Shown one piece after another: positions 17,218 through 24,275 of a DNA stretch of 64,000 nucleotides. Origin of the DNA: Terriglobia bacterium (GTDB lineage: Bacteria > Acidobacteriota > UBA6911). The notes beneath the pieces were generated by a model, which saw nothing but the letters and a program-made list of their open reading frames with translations, did no database searches and was not told where the DNA came from. The DNA lies in NCBI GenBank assembly GCA_020072565.1, contig JAIQGI010000020.1:62001-126000 (forward strand). The letters are read 5' to 3'. How positions within the stretch are numbered: position 1 is the first letter of the stretch; every line of letters starts with the position of its first letter. The position numbers and the translations under genes were made by a program.

Positions 17218-18411
17218 ATGATCCCTTCACGCAGAACCTTCTTTAAGACCGCGCTCGGCATGGGCGTCCTGAGCAGAGGAACCCGCGCATATGCAGCATC
17301 TGTGCCCAGGGATTCCTCTTTCGACCCGTGGGTGGAAATCGATACGCCAAACTTCCGGCACAATGTGGCGGAGATCACCCGGCGGGTTTCGGGAAGACCA
17401 ATCCTGGCCGTCATCAAGAATAACGGCTATGGAACCGGTGTCGTAAATGTGGCCCGGGCTCTCGAGCCGGAGAGGGCGATCGCAGGCTTTGCAGTGGTCA
17501 AGCTGCACGAAGCCCATGCCTTGCGCGACGCGGGCATTCAAAAGCCGATCCTGCTCATGGGCCCTTGCGACGAAGGGGAGCTGCAAGACGCCGTTGTCCG
17601 GAAGATCCGGCCCATGGTCTATACCGCCCTCGGGCCGGCGCTGGACAGGGTATCGCGCAGGATTCGGGGCACAGTTCCCCTCCATATTTGCGTGGACACC
17701 GGGATTGGCCGCGTTGGGATTCCTTACAGGCAAGCGCCTGGTCTCATCGCGGATCTGGCCGGCCGTAAATCAGTGCAGGTCGAGGGAATGATGATGACCT
17801 TCACAGAGGACCCCGAATTCGATGTGGAACAGCTGAAGCGATTCCTGTCACTCGGGGGCGCGCTCGAGGGCAAGGGGCTCCAGCTCGGGAAAAAGCATGC
17901 CGCCTCGAGCTTCGGCCTGTTCCAACACGCCGATGCGTTTCTCGACATGGTTCGGCCCGGCATGGCTCTGTTCGGCATTTACTCCGAAAAGGAATTCCGC
18001 TCCCTCGGCTTGATGGCGCTGCGGCCGGCCTTGCGCCTCAAGGCGCGAGTCCTCTACGTCAAGCAGCTGTCCAAAGGGGAAAGTGCCGGATACAACCGCG
18101 CGTACCGGGCCGAGCACGACGTCTGGGTCGCGACACTGCCGGTCGGACATGCGGACGGCCTGCCTCGCGCCGCCGCAAAGGGCGCGCGCGTGCGCATCGG
18201 GGAGGTGCTCTACCCCATCATCGCATCGATCTCCGCCAGCCACTGCATCGTGGAGATCGGCTCAGAGCCGCGTGTGCACAACGGCGATATCGCCACTTTT
18301 TTTGATGCGCACGAAGGCTCCCGGCCGGAGGACTTCGCGGCGTCTTGCGATAGCTCGGTCTACGATCTGACGATGCACCTGAGCGCGTTGCTTCCCCGGC
18401 GCATGCTTTGA
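17218..18411 (+). CDS. Alanine racemase-like PLP enzyme with a Tat signal peptide
   Basis: The 397 residues begin with a twin-arginine signal, SRRTFFKTALGMGVL, and a likely cleavage site at AYAAS. The fold-type III PLP barrel follows: AVIKNNGYGTG holds the cofactor Lys (residue 67), VDTGIGRVGI, VRPGMALFGIYS with the pyridine-contacting Arg, and SAGYNRAY with the catalytic Tyr. The usual PIGYADGYPR reads PVGHADGLPR, so a phosphate-contacting Tyr is replaced by His. Export by Tat fits an enzyme that binds PLP in the cytoplasm first. It may be a periplasmic, possibly broad-specificity, amino acid racemase producing D-amino acids for wall editing. The ATG at 17218 has GAGG 6 nt upstream. Confidence 0.83.
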   Translation: MIPSRRTFFKTALGMGVLSRGTRAYAASVPRDSSFDPWVEIDTPNFRHNVAEITRRVSGRPILAVIKNNGYGTGVVNVARALEPERAIAGFAVVKLHEAHALRDAGIQKPILLMGPCDEGELQDAVVRKIRPMVYTALGPALDRVSRRIRGTVPLHICVDTGIGRVGIPYRQAPGLIADLAGRKSVQVEGMMMTFTEDPEFDVEQLKRFLSLGGALEGKGLQLGKKHAASSFGLFQHADAFLDMVRPGMALFGIYSEKEFRSLGLMALRPALRLKARVLYVKQLSKGESAGYNRAYRAEHDVWVATLPVGHADGLPRAAAKGARVRIGEVLYPIIASISASHCIVEIGSEPRVHNGDIATFFDAHEGSRPEDFAASCDSSVYDLTMHLSALLPRRML

Positions 18412-18766
18412 GCGAATCGCCGTGGAGTCAGCAGCCACGGAGCACTCGAGGAGTATTTCATGTGTTTCATGTGTTTCGTGGTTCCCTGATCTCCCGGGCT
18501 CGTACCCGGGAGTGAGATAAGTCTGATAACATATCCCGCCGATAGGCGCTGCATGGTCACCGTGGCTTACAGGCGCGCTGCTGCAGACGGCATTCACCTC
18601 GGTGCCCTTCTTCCTCGCCGGTGGATTAAAGATTGGGTATGATTTGTTGATTTACCGCAGTTTCCGTGCGCTGAAACCGCCTGAAGAAACATAGTCCACG
18701 CATCAGTTCTCTGACGCGCGCGAGGGCCGGACCGCTTCAGACAGCGGATTCGAAAGGGCATTCTCA
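18412..18766. other. 355-nt intergenic region with repeat and hairpin, no gene
   Basis: No credible coding frame was found. The stretch holds the dispersed motif TTCATGTGTTTCATGTGTTT running into CGTGGTTCC (18457-18485), and a perfect 8-bp hairpin CTCCCGGG/CCCGGGAG with a 6-nt loop (18491-18512). The promoter of the GT39 gene should lie near 18700-18760, but I cannot assign it. Confidence 0.55.
18457..18512. repeat. TTTCGTGGTT-type dispersed repeat plus 8-bp hairpin
   Basis: The repeat body (18457-18485) is built from three near-identical units of the form TTCATGTG/TTTCGTGG. It directly precedes the hairpin CTCCCGGG-CTCGTA-CCCGGGAG (18491-18512), which may help end the racemase transcript although no T-run follows. 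Confidence 0.6.
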
Positions 18767-20287
18767 ATGAAAGAATCCCGGGCACGACGAGATGTCATGT
18801 TCGCAGACCTTGGAATCCTCGTAGCTCTGGCATTGACAAAACTGATCCTGCACACACTTACCAACGCCAACTATGGATTCCACCGGGACGAATTAGCCAC
18901 GATTGACGATGCGCACTACCTGGCCTGGGGTTACGTGGCCTATCCACCCCTGACTCCATTCGTGGCTCGCATCGCGTTTGCGATGTTTGGTCCGTCACTC
19001 GCGGGTCTGCGGTTCTTCGCAGCGCTTTCCCAGAGCATCGCGATGGTGACAGCCGGACTGATGGCGCGCGAACTGGGAGGACGCCGCCATGCGCAAGTCG
19101 TGACCGCGGTCGCGGTGGCGATTGCGCCCATCTCCCTTGCCGCCAGTACTCTGTTCCAATACGTTGCGTTCGACTACCTGTGGTGGGTATTGACCGCCTA
19201 CTTCGCGGTCCGGCTGGTGAAGTCCGAGAATCCGCGCTGGTGGATTCCTATGGGGGCCGTGATCGGTCTCGGCATGATGACCAAGTACACGATCGCCTTT
19301 TACGTCGCAGCGATCGTAGCAGGACTGCTGCTCACCCGGGCGCGCCGGTTCCTCGCCGGTCCCTGGCTCTGGGCCGGCGTCGCTCTCTCCCTCTTGATTT
19401 TCCTTCCCAACCTGCTCTGGCAGCTCCAGCATGATTTCATCTCACTCGAATTTCTGCGCAGCATCCACGAACGCGACATACGGATTGGCCGCACCGGAGG
19501 CTTCCTGCTCGATCAGTTCAGGTTGGCGGCCAACCCGTTCACCGTCCCGCTCTGGCTTGCGGGACTTTACTTCTATTTTCGTGCGGCCGCCGGCAAGGCC
19601 TATCGCATGCTCGGCTGGATGGCCGTGGTGCCCGTGATCCTGTTCTTTGCCGCGCAAGGACGCGGTTATTACGCCGGGCCGGTCTACCCGATTCTCCTTG
19701 CCGGAGGGACGGTCTGTTGGCAGGAGTGGATCGCCGCGCTCCCGCCCGGCTGGGGGCGCCTGCTGGTGCGGATCAACTGGGGCATGCTCGCCATCGGCGG
19801 CGCGCTGATCCTGGCGTTGGGTCCTTTCTCGCCGGTCAACTCTCCCCTGTGGAACGTGGCAAGCAAGATCAACACGGACCTGAATGAGGAGATCGGCTGG
19901 CCCGAGCTGGTCCGGACCGTTGCGGGTATCTATGATGCCCTGCCTGCAGCAGAGAAAACGCGCACAGGCATCCTGGCGGGCAACTATGGCGAGGCCGGTG
20001 CCATCAACCTTTACGGCCCATCCTACGGCCTCCCTCGAGCAATCAGCGGGATCAACTCTTACTGGCTGCGCGGCTATGGCGATCCTGCACCCGCGACCCT
20101 GATCGTGATCGGCTATGACCGGAGTAGCGCCGAGCGCCTGTTTGAGGGATGCACCTTGGCCGGACAGGTCACAAACGCCTACGGCGTCAGGAACGAAGAG
20201 ACCACGCGCCACCCCGACATCTGGCTGTGCAAGGGACCGCGACTGTCCTGGCCCGAACTGTGGAAGCGACTCCAGCATTTCGGCTAA
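18767..20287 (+). CDS. GT39/ArnT-like membrane glycosyltransferase
   Basis: A 506-residue polytopic membrane protein of the PMT_2/GT-C fold. The first loop after TM1 has YGFHRDELATIDDAHYLAWG, placing the conserved acidic residues (RDE, DD) where GT39 enzymes bind the polyprenyl-phosphate sugar. Then come GYVAYPPLTPFVARI, about ten hydrophobic segments, and a soluble C-terminal domain after residue 360. Such enzymes transfer a sugar from a lipid-linked donor to a protein or lipid A acceptor on the periplasmic side. The acceptor cannot be inferred. The ATG at 18767 has no strong ribosome site. It is convergent with the WG-repeat gene. Confidence 0.8.
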   Translation: MKESRARRDVMFADLGILVALALTKLILHTLTNANYGFHRDELATIDDAHYLAWGYVAYPPLTPFVARIAFAMFGPSLAGLRFFAALSQSIAMVTAGLMARELGGRRHAQVVTAVAVAIAPISLAASTLFQYVAFDYLWWVLTAYFAVRLVKSENPRWWIPMGAVIGLGMMTKYTIAFYVAAIVAGLLLTRARRFLAGPWLWAGVALSLLIFLPNLLWQLQHDFISLEFLRSIHERDIRIGRTGGFLLDQFRLAANPFTVPLWLAGLYFYFRAAAGKAYRMLGWMAVVPVILFFAAQGRGYYAGPVYPILLAGGTVCWQEWIAALPPGWGRLLVRINWGMLAIGGALILALGPFSPVNSPLWNVASKINTDLNEEIGWPELVRTVAGIYDALPAAEKTRTGILAGNYGEAGAINLYGPSYGLPRAISGINSYWLRGYGDPAPATLIVIGYDRSSAERLFEGCTLAGQVTNAYGVRNEETTRHPDIWLCKGPRLSWPELWKRLQHFG

Positions 20288-20325
20288 GCCCACCGGGAAT
20301 ATATTACGCACGACATAGGAAAGGC

Positions 20326-20346
20326 GGGGACGTTTCATGCGTCCCC
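20326..20346. terminator. Hairpin between convergent genes
   Basis: GGGGACG (20326-20332), a TTTCATG loop and CGTCCCC (20340-20346) form a perfect 7-bp hairpin midway between the GT39 and WG-repeat stop codons. There is no strong T-run, so it is only a possible bidirectional terminator. Confidence 0.4.
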
Positions 20347-20402
20347 ACTTCTCCTCACATCCCAAGCAACCGCCGGCGGGTGAAACCTGTCGACAGCGCG
20401 TT

Positions 20403-21581
20403 TCAGTTCAGCGGACTCAGGCGCTCGTACCATGTCCTGGAAACGGTCAGCGATGCCAGACCCTCCGAGAAATACGACGCATCTGCGATGCCGGTCTGAG
20501 AGTTGAACACATATCGGCCGCCGCTGTCGATATAGCCGTAGCCCATCCTGCCGGCTGCGTCCCTGGCGCCGACCAGCGCCAGGCCCTCACTGAAATCGCG
20601 CGCCTCGTCGAACTTCGGAGCGATCGCCCACTCGCCGGATTTGTCGATATAGCCCCATTTGGCGCCGGAGCGTACCGCGGCCAGCCCCTGCGAAAAACGC
20701 CTCGACTGCTGGAATCGGGGATCGATGGCCAGGAAGCCCTTCCTGTCAATGAATCCCCACCCGCTTACAGCATCAGAACCCGAAACCGCTTGCCCATTGG
20801 AGGTTGGGCCGGGTGAGGTGGCGATGATCTGAACGGCGGCCAGACCGTCGGCAAACATGACGGCGTCCTCGAACCGGGGCTGGATGACGAAGATGCCGGA
20901 TCTATCGATGTATCCCCACTTGTCGCCATCGGGTTCCCTTACCTTTACGGCTGCCAGGCCATCGCTGAAGGAGCCGGCAAGCTCGAACCGCGCAGGAATT
21001 GCGAACCGGCCCGTTCTGTCAACGTAGCCCCATCTTGCGGCTCCTGCCTCCCCCACTGCTACCGCTGCCAGCCCTTCATGGAACGGATCGGCCGACTCAA
21101 ACTGCGGCCGGATCACAAACTTTCCGCTGACGTCTACGTAACCGAACTTGCCGGCCTGCGACACGGCCGCCAACTCATCGGAAAAGTCTGATCCCCGCTC
21201 GAACTGCGGTGAAATGCCGAATTCGCCCTTGTGATCGATGAAGCCAGCTTTGCCGTGGTGCACGACCAGGCTGAGACCGTCATGAAAGGAACCGGCTTCG
21301 GCGAAAGTCGGCGGGACAATCACGACACCACGTTTGTCGACATAGCCCCACTTGCCGCCTCTCTTTACCGGCGCCAGACCTTCAGCGAAGGCGGAAGTCG
21401 CCTCGTAATCGAGCGTTAACACCCGTTTGCCGTCTTTGTTGACGAACACGACCTTGGTCGGGGAACGCGTGGCAATCGCAAACAGCCAGAACCCCAGCAG
21501 GGTTGCCAAAATGACCAGGTGCGTTATCCGTATGGCTTTCGGCTTCCGGTCAATCACTCCCAGGCTCAATCCTCCGTTCAT
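20403..21581 (-). CDS. Membrane-anchored WG-repeat protein
   Basis: A short cytoplasmic N-terminus and one transmembrane helix (THLVILATLLGFWLFAIA) are followed by eight to nine WG (KWG) repeats of about 35-45 residues, each with a core such as KWGYVDKRGxxVIxPxFExAxxFxxGLAAV. The 392-residue protein should be tethered with its repeat domain in the periplasm. The repeats probably form a beta-structured scaffold for binding other molecules; no enzymatic residues are apparent. The ATG at 21581 has an excellent AGGAGGTGA 4 nt upstream, so the longer start at 21602 is rejected. It is divergent from the XRE regulator across an AT-rich gap. Confidence 0.85.
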   Translation of the reverse strand: MNGGLSLGVIDRKPKAIRITHLVILATLLGFWLFAIATRSPTKVVFVNKDGKRVLTLDYEATSAFAEGLAPVKRGGKWGYVDKRGVVIVPPTFAEAGSFHDGLSLVVHHGKAGFIDHKGEFGISPQFERGSDFSDELAAVSQAGKFGYVDVSGKFVIRPQFESADPFHEGLAAVAVGEAGAARWGYVDRTGRFAIPARFELAGSFSDGLAAVKVREPDGDKWGYIDRSGIFVIQPRFEDAVMFADGLAAVQIIATSPGPTSNGQAVSGSDAVSGWGFIDRKGFLAIDPRFQQSRRFSQGLAAVRSGAKWGYIDKSGEWAIAPKFDEARDFSEGLALVGARDAAGRMGYGYIDSGGRYVFNSQTGIADASYFSEGLASLTVSRTWYERLSPLN

Positions 21582-21698
21582 GATGTCACCTCCTGTTATC
21601 AATAGCAGTTAAAATATTCAATTTGCAATCTAACAACATCAATATGACATATATATCTTTCATCTGTCAAGCAAGAAATGCAATTTATAATTGACACA

Positions 21699-21717
21699 AA
21701 GCAAAACATATTTGCTT
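21699..21717. promoter_or_regulatory. Palindrome AAGCAAA-ACATA-TTTGCTT, candidate operator
   Basis: A perfect 7-bp-arm palindrome lies in the AT-rich divergent region, directly after TTGACA (21691-21696) and about 45 nt before the XRE regulator start. The size and position suit a small dimeric HTH regulator controlling itself and possibly the divergent WG-repeat gene. Binding by this XRE protein is inferred only. Confidence 0.45.
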
Positions 21718-21761
21718 CACATGCCGGCATCGGTTATCATGAGGGGCAAACGAAAACGGCT

Positions 21762-21968
21762 ATGGCAACCAACATCCGCATGAAAGTGGCTCGCGTCGAG
21801 AAGGGCTGGACCCAACAGGAACTGGCCGACAGAGTCGAAGCGACACGTCAGACGATCGGGCTCATCGAAAAGGGAGAGTACAACCCGACCCTGAAACTGT
21901 GCATACGGATCGCGAGGGCTCTGGATCGGACCTTGGACCGGCTGTTCTGGGAGGAGGAGACCCAATGA
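21762..21968 (+). CDS. Small XRE-family HTH regulator
   Basis: The 68-residue protein is almost entirely one HTH_3 domain: MKVARVEKGWTQQELADRVE is the first helix pair, ATRQTIGLIEKGEYNPT the recognition helix and turn, and LCIRIARALDRTLDRLFWEE the closing helices. This minimal type often pairs with a small membrane protein. Its stop codon overlaps the start of the next gene (ATGA), so the two are co-translated. It probably represses its own promoter through the palindrome just upstream. Confidence 0.85.
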   Translation: MATNIRMKVARVEKGWTQQELADRVEATRQTIGLIEKGEYNPTLKLCIRIARALDRTLDRLFWEEETQ

Positions 21969-22402
21969 AGCAATCCGGCGTGCAAGTCGACGAGCGCAGC
22001 GCCTCGATTTTTCGCAGGGTGTGCACTCGGATGTACCTGGCGACGATTGTGGTGCTTTGGCTGGATGTCCTTTACCGGCAGCTCTGGTTGCACCAGCCGG
22101 TTACGGACTTTATGGACCTAGCCCTGATCGTCATCGCCAACGTGGTGCTTCCGATTGGCGCAATTCTCTACTTTGGCGGCGTCACGATCCCCAGATTCCG
22201 TGCCTCGCTGGTAGCCTTCTTTTACGTGGTCTGCGTGGTCGCGGGCACGGCGTTCCGGATGCTGAAGGATCCCTCGGCTCCTCGCGGTGCAACTCTTGGA
22301 AAACTCCTGATCGTGGCTTCCGTTTCGGCCATACTGATCCTGTTGTACCTGCTGGCGGCGTATGCGGGCACCAGAAAACTGGACAAGGAAATAGAAGACT
22401 GA
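21965..22402 (+). CDS. Four-helix membrane protein, partner of the XRE regulator
   Basis: The 145 residues contain about four hydrophobic segments: YLATIVVLWLDVLY, LALIVIANVVLPIGAILYFG, LVAFFYVVCVVAGTAF and LLIVASVSAILILLYLLAAY. The ends are charged and cytoplasmic. I do not recognise a family with certainty; it resembles the DUF2178/DUF6773-like small membrane proteins that follow tiny XRE regulators, possibly sensing the membrane state. Coupling by ATGA overlap with the regulator supports joint function. Confidence 0.65.
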   Translation: MKQSGVQVDERSASIFRRVCTRMYLATIVVLWLDVLYRQLWLHQPVTDFMDLALIVIANVVLPIGAILYFGGVTIPRFRASLVAFFYVVCVVAGTAFRMLKDPSAPRGATLGKLLIVASVSAILILLYLLAAYAGTRKLDKEIED

Positions 22403-22471
22403 CTGAGACGCGGGAGATCGAGCGTTCTTCCCCCACGCGGGAGCTTTCGCGTCACGCTTCTCGAGACGAAT

Positions 22472-22620
22472 ATGGCGGGTGGGGATCGATTCCCGACAAC
22501 GCGCTGGTCCGCGATCGTCGCTGTGCGCAGTGAGGATCGTTCACAGCGGCTGCAGGCCGCCGAGTGGATCGCCACCTTCTATTGGAAACCGATTTATAAA
22601 TATAACCGAATCAAATGGCG
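22472..22620 (+). pseudogene. N-terminal fragment of an ECF-type RNA polymerase sigma factor
   Basis: The frame starting at ATG 22472 reads MAGGDRFPTTRWSAIVAV and continues to YWKPIYKYNRIKWRRS. That is the recognisable N-terminus of the planctomycete/acidobacterial ECF sigma group (FPxTRWS...YWKPxYxYxR). After WRRS the homology stops and the DNA continues as the truncated glyoxalase gene in another frame. Sigma region 4 and most of region 2 are missing, so it cannot act as a sigma factor. It is a deletion relic. Confidence 0.65.
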
Positions 22621-22926
22621 CAGAAGCTTCAAAAATTCTACGGCAAGTTGTTCGAATGGGAAATCAACGCCGACAATCCAATGGGCTATGGTCTGGTAAA
22701 GGCCGCTGGACCGGGAAGCATCGGTGGCGGCATCGGACCAACAAGCGAGGGCACCCCCGGACACGTGACCTTCTTCGTCCAGGTGCCGGACCTGGCAGCT
22801 TGCCTGAAAAAGGCCGAGAGCCTCGGCGGCAAAATACTCGTTCCCATCACCGAGATTCCCAACATTGTGACGTTCGCCCTCTTTCAGGATCCCGAGGGCA
22901 ACGCCATCGGTCTGGTGAAGGGTTGA
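22615..22926 (+). pseudogene. Glyoxalase/VOC-family protein lacking its N-terminus
   Basis: The 103 residues match the second part of a single-domain vicinal-oxygen-chelate protein: QKLQKFYGKLFEWEINAD, GGGIGPTSEG, GHVTFFVQVPDLAACLKKAE, FALFQDPEGNAIGLV. Family members begin about 18 residues earlier with a strand carrying a metal-ligand His (V-x-H-F-E-I), which is absent here. There is no ribosome site before the ATG at 22615. The break coincides with the sigma-factor fragment, with AGAAGC (22622-22627) shared by both at the junction. It could still be expressed but would lack a metal ligand. Confidence 0.6.
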
Positions 22927-22942
22927 TGCAAAAGGAGGAACC

Positions 22943-23770
22943 GTGAAGAGGATATGGATACCGGCGGTGGTTGCGTGTTTTCTTGGCATCGCAGCCACGA
23001 GCTTCATGCGGACGGCGGCACAGAATGAACAAAAGAAGGAAGTGATCCAGTACGTCGATACTGAAACCGGGAGGTGGATGGTGCATGACGAAAACCGCCC
23101 CGCGCCGCCGGTGATCACTCCGGGAACTTCCGGCACCCAGGAAACACCAGGGGCGGCCCCCTCCGATGCGATCGTGCTCTTCGACGGCAAGGACCTCTCG
23201 AACTGGACGGACATCAAGGGCGGGCCGTCGAGGTGGATCCTCCGTGACGGATACATGGAATCGGTCAAGGGCGCAGGATACATCAGGACCAGGCAGCAGT
23301 TCGGCTCCTGCCAGCTTCACGTCGAGTTCGCCACGCCGTCTGTGGTCGTCGGAAACGGCCAGGGTCGAGGCAACAGCGGCGTCTTTCTCCAGGGGATGTA
23401 TGAAATCCAGGTCCTCGACTCGTACGAGAACAAGACCTACCCGGACGGCCAATGCGGGGCGTTGTACGGCCAGGCCGTCCCGTTGGTCAATGCATCACGC
23501 AAGCCGGGACAATGGCAAACGTACGACGTCGTCTATCATCGGCCGATTTTCGACTCCGACGGCAAGGTTGCCAGAAAGACGATATTCACCGTCTTCCATA
23601 ACGGCATCCTGATCCAGGATCACGTCGAACTCCAGGGCGGCACCAACTGGATCAGCGCTCATGCGGTCACCGGGTATGTTCCGCACGGCGACAAGGGTCC
23701 CCTGATGCTGCAGGACCACGACAATCCCGTTCGTTTCCGGAATATCTGGATTCGCGAACTGAAAGACTGA
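22943..23770 (+). CDS. Secreted DUF1080 (3-keto-disaccharide hydrolase-type) protein
   Basis: The GTG at 22943 follows AGGAGG with 4-nt spacing and opens a signal peptide (KRIWIPAVVACFLGIAATSF) in a 275-residue protein. The DUF1080/concanavalin-like domain spans about 75-272: IVLFDGKDLSNWTD, WILRDGYMES, GRGNSGVFLQGMYEIQVLDSY, ALYGQAVP, GQWQTYDVVY and IWIRELKD. Members of the family cleave 3-keto-glycosides or act as periplasmic glycan-binding proteins. It is located 16 nt after the truncated glyoxalase gene and may be read from the same transcript. A Pro/Thr-rich linker follows the signal peptide. Confidence 0.87.
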   Translation: MKRIWIPAVVACFLGIAATSFMRTAAQNEQKKEVIQYVDTETGRWMVHDENRPAPPVITPGTSGTQETPGAAPSDAIVLFDGKDLSNWTDIKGGPSRWILRDGYMESVKGAGYIRTRQQFGSCQLHVEFATPSVVVGNGQGRGNSGVFLQGMYEIQVLDSYENKTYPDGQCGALYGQAVPLVNASRKPGQWQTYDVVYHRPIFDSDGKVARKTIFTVFHNGILIQDHVELQGGTNWISAHAVTGYVPHGDKGPLMLQDHDNPVRFRNIWIRELKD

Positions 23771-23868
23771 GAGGCGCACCGCTGGTTTACCACGTTCCAC
23801 AAAATCACCTGCGAGGTGGTGTCCGTGGACACCGACGCCAATACCATAATCTAGCCGTGGTCAGACGG

Positions 23869-24042
23869 TCACTTTTTGTTCCGGCTCTGATTGTTGCGCG
23901 GGTGCGCATTCTCCCAGGCCTTCTGCTTGGCCTGCCTGTCGGCCTGCTCACTCGGCGTCGGCGGCCGAACCGGCGGGGCGGGCCTCACCAGAGGCTGCGG
24001 CGGTTCCTGCCGGGACCTTTCGACACCCGGCCCGGATCTCAT
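23869..24042 (-). CDS. 57-residue proline/arginine-rich ORF after MoaD, possibly a gene remnant
   Basis: The ATG at 24042 lies 5 nt after the MoaD stop with GGAGG 9 nt upstream, so it could be translated by coupling. The sequence is Pro-rich (PPQPLVRPAPPVRPPTPSEQ) and ends KAWENAHPRNNQSRNKK. This resembles the C-terminal tails of longer acidobacterial secreted proteins, so it may be the surviving end of a deleted gene. I cannot assign a function. A shadow frame on the other strand has no support. Confidence 0.35.
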   Translation of the reverse strand: MRSGPGVERSRQEPPQPLVRPAPPVRPPTPSEQADRQAKQKAWENAHPRNNQSRNKK

Positions 24043-24047
24043 CGGAA

Positions 24048-24275
24048 TTACCCTCCGGAATAAATAGGAGATATGGCGATCCGGTCGCCTTCGGTCAGGA
24101 GTTCCTGCGGGGCCACCGCTTTGCCGTTGCGGGTCACGATCTTCGGCCGTTGTTTCGAAATGGCGATCAGATCGAGAAGCGCCTCAGCCGTCGTGGCCGC
24201 CGGCACGTCGACGTCTTTTTCGCTGAAACCGGCCTCGTAGATCAGGGGGCCGATCAGCTTGACCTTGATCTTCAT
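24048..24275 (-). CDS. MoaD/ThiS-type ubiquitin-like sulfur carrier
   Basis: A 75-residue beta-grasp protein ending in the required Gly-Gly (AISPIYSGG). MoaD's C-terminal thiocarboxylate donates sulfur to form the molybdopterin dithiolene. The start MKIKVKLIGPLIYEAG overlaps the AOR stop as ATGA, so the pair is translationally coupled. MoaD-like partners downstream of tungsten AOR genes are a recurring arrangement in anaerobes; it probably supplies cofactor for this enzyme. No MoaE or MoeB gene lies beside it. Confidence 0.85.
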   Translation of the reverse strand: MKIKVKLIGPLIYEAGFSEKDVDVPAATTAEALLDLIAISKQRPKIVTRNGKAVAPQELLTEGDRIAISPIYSGG

